Assembly: GCA_020186115.1 (NCBI GenBank)
Contig: WSYJ01000038.1
Coordinates: 1 to 23,154 of the forward strand
DNA: 23,154 bases
Origin: Histomonas meleagridis
Lineage: Eukaryota; Parabasalia; Tritrichomonadida; Dientamoebidae
Reading direction: 5' to 3'
The notes under the pieces are model-generated. The model made no database searches. It saw only the letters and a program-made list of their open reading frames with translations, and had not been told where the DNA came from. Every line of letters begins with the position of its first letter. Positions within the stretch are counted from its first letter, which is position 1. Shown one piece after another: positions 17,160 through 23,154 of this stretch. A program made the position numbers and the translations under genes.

Positions 17160-17372
17160 CTAATCTTGTACCCAAAAATATTCTCGTTCAAGATTGGACA
17201 TTTCACCAGGTCTTTTTGATCGCAAATAACTAACAAAGATATAATCAGTGTATGGTTTTCCAGAAGGAATTTTTAAAAAAACTTTATAACGACGTCTACT
17301 TTTATCGAAATCTAATATTATTGTAATAACACCATTTGATCTACCAGGGAAATGCGTGACCTGTAGGCACAT
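17160..17372 (-). CDS. Small 70-aa ORF, unrecognised
   Basis: ATG at 17372; sequence MCLQVTHFPGRSNGVITIIL, then FDKSRRRYKVFLKIPSGKPY, then VSYLRSKRPGEMSNLEREYF. It looks like a compact beta-barrel with a basic face and could be the SH3-like or chromo-like tail of an integrase, but no diagnostic motif is present. The motif at 17400-17435 lies just upstream of its start, so ORF and motif may be parts of one element. The ending REYFWVQD and the basic centre look like real protein rather than a shadow frame. Confidence 0.4.
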   Translation of the reverse strand: MCLQVTHFPGRSNGVITIILDFDKSRRRYKVFLKIPSGKPYTDYIFVSYLRSKRPGEMSNLEREYFWVQD

Positions 17373-17399
17373 TTTGCGGTTATCGCTTCAATTTTCCAC

Positions 17400-17435
17400 T
17401 TTTTGAACGGCCTGACATTATAACCGTCCAAAATA
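17400..17435 (+). repeat. Partner of the motif at 6106-6137
   Basis: TTTTTGAACGGCCTGACATT then ATAACCGTCCAAAATA. ATAACCGTC also occurs at about 3632 just outside repeat copy A. It is a candidate terminal sequence of an unidentified element. Confidence 0.45.
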
Positions 17436-17626
17436 TGGAAACACGATAATATGAAACACATTAAAACAAATGTATGAATTAGAAAAATTCTGAATATAAC
17501 AAATTATAGTATATGCAGTAATTATTAGCATATTGAAATATTTTTGAAAAATATTCTATTTTTATCGAGATATAAGCATTAGAAAAAAATTGTCTTATTT
17601 TTCAAAATAAATATTATAAATCGATA

Positions 17627-18133
17627 ATGCATTATCCATATTATACATTAAATGTTGATGATGATAAATCTGCAATTGTTACAGTTAATAATATAGATAT
17701 TATTTTCGATTCAATATCAATGTTAATAAACTTAGGATATATGCGAATTAATATATATTCATCTAATCTTAATCGAAAGATCACAATCCTAAATGATGAA
17801 GCTTATGATTCGATTGTTGAATTTGTTTGTAATTCAAGTCAAATTGTATTAGAAGGGAAACATTTGTTGATTGTGAATACACAAGAAATATCATTTGAGA
17901 TAACTCCGAATAGTTTCATTACTTTTGAAGCTGATCATTATTTATAGCGTGTTAAAATTTCGAATATCAACTTCGATTCAAACGAAATTATAAATATTAA
18001 ATTTGATCTCGATCATTCAACAATTGGAGAGATTTTTTCTGATATAATTCGAATTAATGGAAGTGGTTTCATTGATATTCCTGGAAAAATGATTATAAAT
18101 AATCTAGAACTTACTGGATTAAGTCCAATCATA
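17627..18133 (+). pseudogene. S2, 5' part: surface-protein relic split by mariner
   Basis: ATG at 17627; 106 codons to a TAG at 17945-17947, then the same frame continues (RVKISNINFDSNEIINIKFD, RINGSGFIDIPGKMIINNLE) up to the mariner end. The pattern of short hydrophobic strands with Asn and Gly turns suggests a beta-helix or beta-sandwich ectodomain. No signal peptide is visible, so the true N-terminus may be lost. The part after the mariner (19431-19841) supplies the membrane anchor. The nonsense codon and the transposon show the gene is dead. Confidence 0.6.
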
Positions 18134-18161
18134 GGGTGTCCAACCCCAAGTGTAGCATCTC
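18134..18161. repeat. Mariner left terminal inverted repeat
   Basis: Starts GGGTGTCCAACCCC and ends GTAGCATCTC. It is the reverse complement of 19401-19428 with one mismatch. Confidence 0.95.
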
Positions 18162-18198
18162 ATTATACAAATAAAATTTAAATGTACTAAGATAATGA

Positions 18199-19299
18199 TT
18201 AGAATGTATACTTGATATACTCTCCTTTGGTATGTATTACTTGTTCCAATCTCCTTTTCCATTCTTCAAAAACCCGTTTTAACATATCGGTTGGTATTTG
18301 TTGTAAAATATCAGTTATACATTTTTTAACTCCTTTCTTGATTCGTATGATTGACCTTCCATATTATTTTTGATATAGCCAAATAGGAAGATATCTGATG
18401 GTGCTATATCTGGTGAATAAAAAGGATGAGGTGCTCTTTTAAGACCTTTAATATTCATTATATTAGTTGTGTGCTTCGATATGTGAGGACGTGCATTATC
18501 GGCATGGACGGTTAATCTTCTTCCTTCATTATCTTAATATCCCCCATTTAATTTTGAAAGTTCCTTAATAATATTATTTGCATAATACTCTGAATTAAAT
18601 GTTTCCCCTTTTGGAAGAAAGTTAATAACCTTTATTCCGCTTGGATTCCAAAAAGCCGTCAGCATAATTTTTTTATCTGTTAAAACCTTATTTGGACGTG
18701 TTTGAGGCTGACTTCCGATGGGTATCCATTGTTGAGAAGGATAATATGAATATTCAAACCAAGATTCGTCTCCTGTGACGAAATATATATAATTGTTATG
18801 TTTGGCTGAATTCAGAATCTTACTAAGTGCCTTTGAGATTGTTACCCTTTGAATTTTTTGTTTTTCTGAGAGACTGTGGGGAACCCACTTTAAATGCATG
18901 TTTAAATAAAAAAGCATATTTGTTAAATGATAATATACCGTACTTTTTGGAATCCCCGTAGTGTTAGCTATATAACGAACAGATGCAAATGGTTCTTCAT
19001 CAAGTACATACAAAATTTTTTCATTAATGATTTTGTGTTCATCGAAATTTGCATTTGAAGTTTTTTTGTTAACGGTTTTTGATGTTTTGCAATTTCTAAT
19101 ATATTTTGTAATTGTTGAATATGAAATACATTGATCTTGAAGAGTCAACTTCATTTCTTTATATATTGATTTTTAATTTTTCCCTTGTAAGTGTAAGAAA
19201 ATCGCGATTGATTTCTGGTCGAGTTCCATTTTGAACTTTTTGATAATTTAACTCGTATATTTTTTCCGATTTACTATCAAAAAAGTTCAAATATCTCAT
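18199..19299 (-). pseudogene. Mariner transposase, DD34D, inactivated
   Basis: An ATG at 19299 opens MRYLNFFDSKSEKIYELNYQ; one frameshift near 19160 leads to the 206-codon segment 18534-19154. N-terminal HTH helices include RYIANTTGIPKSTVYYHL. The first catalytic Asp is in TGDESWFEY. After KLNGGY an in-frame TAA (18534-18536) interrupts, then the second Asp in HADNARPH and the third in YSPDIAPSD, with 34 residues between them. One more frameshift near 18340 leads to DMLKRVFEEWKRRLEQVIHT and the natural TAA at 18199-18201. All three catalytic Asp residues are kept, so the enzyme was disabled only by the nonsense codon and two slips. Confidence 0.9.
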
Positions 19300-19400
19300 T
19301 ATATCTAATTATTATGAGACTTCATATTTATAAAAAATAAAATGTTATATTCATATATTATTCATATATATTCATTAATAATTATATATGCTCACATATG

Positions 19401-19428
19401 GAGATGCTACACTTAGGGTTGGACACCC
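19401..19428. repeat. Mariner right terminal inverted repeat
   Basis: Starts GAGATGCTACACTTAGGG and ends GGACACCC, followed by the TA target duplication at 19429-19430. Confidence 0.95.
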
Positions 19429-19430
19429 TA

Positions 19431-19841
19431 TATAATAAATGGAATCGGTATTGCTGTCATTCATTATTATGTAGAAATAAATGTAACTGTAAATGCATCA
19501 AATAATGGTGAAACACAACTACATATTTCAATTAATTCGATTAATTCATATAAGCCAATTAAAGTCACTGGTTATCCAAAAAAAGATTCAAGAAAAATAA
19601 AGAATGGAGATGTTAAATTATTGAAACTGATAATGGAATTGAGATCGAAGGAATGGAGAAAGATAAAAATAATTATGAAAAATGGTTAATTATTGGCGTT
19701 GTCATTGGTGTTGTGGTGGTTGCTGTTGTAGTAACTGTCATTATAATTTATGTAAAGAGAAGAAATGTAAAAGATAAAGAAGCTATGAAATCAATAATGC
19801 AATCTGTGGATAATGGAAAGATAATATATACTGGAAATTAA
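19431..19841 (+). pseudogene. S2, 3' part: ectodomain end, membrane anchor and short cytoplasmic tail
   Basis: Directly after the mariner the frame GIGIAVIHYYVEINVTVNAS to SYKPIKVTGYPKKDSRK is one base out of step with the 5' part. Near 19620 another slip leads to GIEIEGMEKDKNNYEKW, a 23-residue hydrophobic segment (LIIGVVIGVVVVAVVVTVII) and the basic stop-transfer YVKRRNVKDKE, ending TGN at 19841. This is a type I single-pass anchor with a tail of about 37 residues, as in many trichomonad surface proteins. The inferred place is the plasma membrane. Confidence 0.65.
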
Positions 19842-20211
19842 AATCTATAATAAGTATTGAAAGATATTATTAGTTATGATAGAACATCGTATTTTAAATT
19901 ATTCATTATGTAAAAATTGTTATTTTTATTTAATTTTTAAGTTAAATGAGTGCCTTTTATATGTGTGAAAAAGTTTATTCTTAAATTGAAATATCTTTAA
20001 TATATTATACTAATTCTTAATAATATTTTGAAAAATTTTAGGAATAATAATAAAGGATGAATGTAATATCCCATTGGATGACAATATATTAATCTTCAGA
20101 AAATTTCATGACAAAAAATGTAAAACATAGAAATCAAATTTGAGAAGGAATATTTTTTACAAAAATAATTTGAATGGAAATTTTCCAAGTGTATTCGAAA
20201 AATCACGCATA
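19842..20211. other. Gene-less AT-rich stretch
   Basis: No coding frame is convincing. The minus-strand frame of the zinc-finger relic can be followed weakly down to about 20210 and then loses protein-like composition. Confidence 0.4.
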
Positions 20212-20835
20212 ATTGATAGGTAGTTCCACTATTTGAGAGCAAAATATTCAAATTCTCTGTTTTGCTCGGAGTACCGTCCATATATTGGTTTGTCATTAAT
20301 TTCAACTCAAAATGAAAGAAACTGTTGTCCATCAAATGTCAAACAATTATCGAATGTTAATTTATTTTTTGGATCAATGTTTGTAAGAGATCTAACGTAT
20401 TTTCTAACCATTGAAATAGGAATTGAGTTTTTTGTTTGTCCCTTTTGGTGTTGGGTGATTAACCCAATTTAATAAAGCATTGAATATTGGTTATGTAAAA
20501 TGGTTATATTGTGGGTCATTGTAAAGTTCTGCTATTTTGGTTTGTATTTGTGTTTCGGAATAATATGGATTTTTGTAGAAATCATTGTTTAAACAATTAT
20601 GTTCTGATATTAGTAAATACTTAAAATTCTTAGTATCTTGGCTGAATTCTACTTTTAGCTTTGCTGGACACTTGTGCAAAGAAGACCTACTTCCATGAAT
20701 GCATTTGTAATATGCGCGTCTAAAGTTTTTCCTCCCATAGGAATCAAATGAATATGTAAAGTCATCTATCAGGCCATTCGATTGTTTGCATGTGAAAGAT
20801 AAACTAAACAAAGTTAGTAAAGAAAAAGATAAATC
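20212..20835 (-). pseudogene. Zinc-finger (FLYWCH/WRKY-GCM-like) transposase-type fragment
   Basis: The open segment (about 20820-20491, no ATG) contains RKNFRRAYYKCIHGSRSS, HKCPAKLKVEF and LISEHNC. The spacing C-x10-C-x22-H-x-C with YYKC and CPAK is typical of the N-terminal zinc finger of MULE and FLYWCH-type proteins. After the TAA at 20491 the frame continues (PIFNALLNWVNHPTPKGTNK), slips near 20420 to RKYVRSLTNIDPKNKLTFDN, and passes a TGA and a TAG on the way to EFEYFALK. No DDE core is present. It is a decayed Mutator-like or related domesticated gene; the finger assignment is firmer than the transposase assignment. Confidence 0.55.
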
Positions 20836-21344
20836 GACAGGACAAATGTGATGACAAAAATAAGACTTAAAATGAAAATATTAAATATTAACTAAAATAA
20901 TTTGTGTTTGCATTGTGCAGTATAACAAGAGAGAATCAAATATGACGCAAGAGAAAAAACAAGATAGTAAACAAGAATAAACGCAGAACAGTAAGAACAA
21001 GGAAAATCAAAAAATAAAAAACAAGAATAAATAATGAGAGAAGAATAAGTAATGAAGAAGAATAAACAAAGACAATAAAAAGAACAGACAAGAATAAACA
21101 ATCGAAAATAATAATCAATAAATAAACGAGTAAAAACTAAGGATAATTAAGAACGATTAAGATTTACTAAGAATAATCAAGTACGATCAAGTACAAATAT
21201 TGAATAAATGAGAAAATTCAATGAACGAATGAGAATAATGAAAAATAATCAATAAATGAACGAGAATAATCAATGAATAGAGAATAATATCAAATGCATA
21301 TATAGAATTAAACAAAAATTAATGAGAATGAACGCTAATTATTA
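20836..21344. repeat. Low-complexity A-rich tract (AAGAATAA/GAGAATAA units)
   Basis: From about 20930 to 21340 the plus strand is built of short AACAAGAATAAA, AATGAGAAT and related units with irregular spacing. The long hydrophobic frames on the minus strand are a by-product of this purine strand bias (TTT, CTT, ATT codons) and are not genes. Confidence 0.7.
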
Positions 21345-21345
21345 A

Positions 21346-21570
21346 AAAAGTGGCATAAATATGCTACCGTCGCTCACAAAAAGTTCCTCGTTTTCTCAAA
21401 ATTAAATGGGCATTTCAAATTTCCAGACGAATTAGATGGCTCACAAAAAATCATTTTGATTTTTGTAGCTAGATTTTCAGCCCCTATATGTATCGGGACC
21501 CTGGCTAGTAGGGCTCGAGGCACCTTAGGGGTTATCGGGATTGGTCCCGACATCATTATATACATACCAA
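21346..21570 (+). repeat. Multi-hairpin dispersed repeat, copy C (degenerate)
   Basis: Same orientation as copy A. It keeps AAAAGTGGC, the core CAGACGAATTAGATGGCTC and the small hairpin ATCATTTTGATTTTTGT, and ends CATTATATACATACC. The 37-bp hairpin is lost and the long palindrome has decayed; a small hairpin TCGGGA-TTGG-TCCCGA remains at 21535-21550. It is the oldest-looking copy. Confidence 0.8.
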
Positions 21571-21599
21571 TAAGTAATATTAAAATTTATTTAGCATTA

Positions 21600-22545
21600 T
21601 CATTGATAATAATGATATAAACAAACAAAAAATTAAACGGCAAGTGGTTTGTTACAGAATAATTTATTTTACATTCATCTGTTGTTAATATTTGATTGAT
21701 TCTTGTGTATAATTCATTGTTACGTAACAATAATTTTCTTCAATGTTACGAACAATTTCTTTTTTTTTCGAATCCTTCTACATTTATTTCATTAAAAATA
21801 AATAAATTTTGAAGACAAGTAGTCATGTCATCTCCTTCAGAATTAATAATTTTTTACCTGTTTGAATGATATTATTGATGATTCGTATAATTTGTATAAT
21901 ACCATCACCAAATTCAATACTTGTCTCTGTTGTAGCGCCATTTTCATAAAGTGATAATAATAGTTGGTATTCGATACAAAAAAATTTCGATAATTTTTCT
22001 TTATCTTATACTTCATTTGAATATTGAATTTGTAAGAATAACTGAATATTGACTTGATGAAATATTTAAATTGTTATAAATTTCATTCCAAATCTACCTT
22101 ATATCATTTCCCAATTGATTTAGATGTACCTCTTTCAATTGGATATAGATAAAGTTTAAAGAATTTAAATTTTCATTGAATATATTATTTCCAATATAAA
22201 ATTTCGTTGAAATTTGAGTTTTGATTTTCCCTATAATTGTTCTAATAATTGATGCTGGTTATGTAGACCCAGCATAACATGCTTTACATGAGAAAGTTCC
22301 ATTGATCATTAACAAAGTAAAATCTCTTCAGACATTAATAAAATAAAGTAATATATCTAGATCAAAATTTTCATTCAAATTAACCATATGGTTAATCTAT
22401 ATTGAATTGCTCCATATGTAGTTAACTCCATATGATTTAATATTTTTGAAATTTGCCATAAGTTCAGTTTTACCATAATGAAACGTGGAACCAATTAACA
22501 TTTCCTTAGATCGATTTTTTTGTGACAAGCTTTGCTTTTTTGTTG
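21600..22545 (-). pseudogene. Decayed unrecognised gene
   Basis: The minus strand keeps protein-like frames through many stops. From high to low coordinates: LIGSTFHYGKTELMANFKNI, VNLNENFDLDILLYFINV, MINGTFSCKACYAGST, IGNNIFNENLNSLNFIYIQL, IWNEIYNNLNISSSQYSVIL, GATTETSIEFGDGIIQIIR and ELYTRINQILTTDECKINYS. At least three nonsense codons lie in the first four segments without a frame change, and several slips occur later. The repeated turn residues N, S and G resemble S1 and S2, but no motif ties it to a family. It lies between hairpin copies C and D. Confidence 0.5.
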
Positions 22546-22802
22546 AATGTTAACATAAAATTTGAATATCCCTGTAACAAAATTTAGTTCCAACACCTTT
22601 TCATTAATTGACTATGTTCGTCAGGGTTAGTGTTTTCATCAATTCTTTTTTCGACATTTTATAACAACTTTACCGCAACGAAAATGAACTGTAATAAGAT
22701 ATTATTATGAAATTTATAAAATCGAATGAATGAAAAATGATCAGATTTATATTTAAATACGGGTAATGATTAAATGGAATATGAGTAGGGAGAGATTGTG
22801 AA

Positions 22803-23154
22803 ATGAATGATCACGATAACTTTGGGCTCCGCCCCGGCGGAGCCCCCAAGGGTTATCGTGATCATTCCCGACCTTTCGTTTACTGGGGATCGAAGGGCTC
22901 GGCGGAGGCGCCTTCGACTCCGAGGTCTCATAGACCCCTTCAACCCTCTCGAGTGTGCCTTCAGCTCCGCTCGCAACAAAAATCAAAATGATTTTTGTGA
23001 GCCATACGATTCGTCTGAAAATCTGAATGCACATTCACCTTTTGAGAGAATGCATGAAAGCTTTTGAGAGGAACGATAGCACTTTATACCACTTTTCACA
23101 TAAACCTACTGCAAAACCTTTGTATAACCAGCACAAATTGTCCCCGGTTATCAT
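22803..23154 (-). repeat. Multi-hairpin dispersed repeat, copy D (inverted, runs off the window)
   Basis: Reading the minus strand from the window edge it repeats copy A in order: ATAACCGGGGACAATT, AAAAGTGGTATAAAGTGC, CAGACGAATCGTATGGCTC, the small hairpin, GCGAGCGGAGC, a degraded second hairpin and the long hairpin. It lacks the ATTATATACCTACC end, being replaced after the hairpin by unrelated sequence. It is roughly 80% like copy A by eye. Together A and D form a large inverted pair enclosing about 19 kb. Confidence 0.85.
22805..22867. repeat. Long hairpin of copy D
   Basis: Arms AATGATCACGATAAC and GTTATCGTGATCATT close a stem whose inner part is GGCTCCGCC/GGCGGAGCC around a 2-nt loop, with a 2-3 nt bulge in the middle. 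GATAAC/GTTATC replaces GAGGAC/GTCCTC of copies A and B in both arms. Confidence 0.9.

Larger units (their letters stand above)
18134..19428 (-). mobile_element. Full-length mariner (1295 bp) inserted in S2
   Basis: 28-bp terminal inverted repeats at 18134-18161 and 19401-19428 match at 27 of 28 positions and are flanked by TA on both sides (18132-18133, 19429-19430). Size, repeat length and transposase type agree with the Trichomonas mariner family (Tvmar1-like; from memory of that family, not searched). The element is structurally complete but its transposase is broken. The near-identical termini mean it could still be moved in trans. It lies antisense to S2. Confidence 0.93.

Noticed and set aside
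7955-17947. Reassigned stop codons (alternative genetic code)
   Set aside because: The intact 337-aa and 113-aa genes end in TAA next to further stops, and the broken frames use TAA, TAG and TGA alike, so decay is simpler.
20892-21118. Hydrophobic, membrane-like ORFs of 60-69 aa
   Set aside because: They are the complement of an A-rich low-complexity tract, which gives Phe, Leu, Ile and Ser codons by composition.

Overview
The window looks like AT-rich, repeat-rich nuclear DNA of an anaerobic protist, most likely a parabasalid (trichomonad), possibly Tritrichomonas-like. The grounds are: intronless genes; TCA-type initiator motifs 10-15 nt upstream of several ATGs; a 1295-bp mariner with 28-bp terminal repeats and a DD34D transposase, very close in build to the Trichomonas mariner; Maverick/Polinton-type capsid and fibre-like genes; and relics of single-pass surface proteins. 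No database search was possible, so the host name is an inference. Intact genes end in TAA, so the standard code is assumed.

Layout. (1) 1-4262: a Maverick-like block on the minus strand, with an intact 337-aa basic ORF, a long phage-like fibre gene split by +/-1 frameshifts, an intact 113-aa ORF and a second fibre fragment. GC-rich multi-hairpin repeat copy A lies between the last two. (2) 4263-6480: mostly gene-less, with a 39-bp-spaced repeat, two hairpins and the C-terminal half of a Rep-like superfamily 3 helicase. (3) 6481-11200, minus strand: a broken beta-rich gene X, a deleted mariner, and two or three tandem genes of an unrecognised family (P1, P2 and a tail fragment). (4) 12005-13833, plus strand: hairpin repeat copy B and the Maverick major capsid protein with two frameshifts. 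(5) 14263-19841: a mini-ORF with a possible chromodomain, an HTH transposon fragment joined to a surface-protein relic (S1), a 30-bp tandem repeat, a 70-aa ORF, and a second surface-protein relic (S2) split by a full-length mariner. (6) 19842-23154: a zinc-finger transposase fragment, low-complexity DNA, hairpin copy C, a decayed unknown gene, and hairpin copy D at the window edge in inverted orientation to copy A.

Two kinds of damage are mixed. The capsid and fibre genes carry almost only single-base slips in short homopolymers, which could be uncorrected read errors. P1, S1, S2, the mariner transposase, the zinc-finger fragment and the 22-kb relic carry true nonsense codons in otherwise continuous frames, so they look like real pseudogenes. 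The most unusual element is the dispersed hairpin repeat: its long arms differ between copies by matched changes on both arms.
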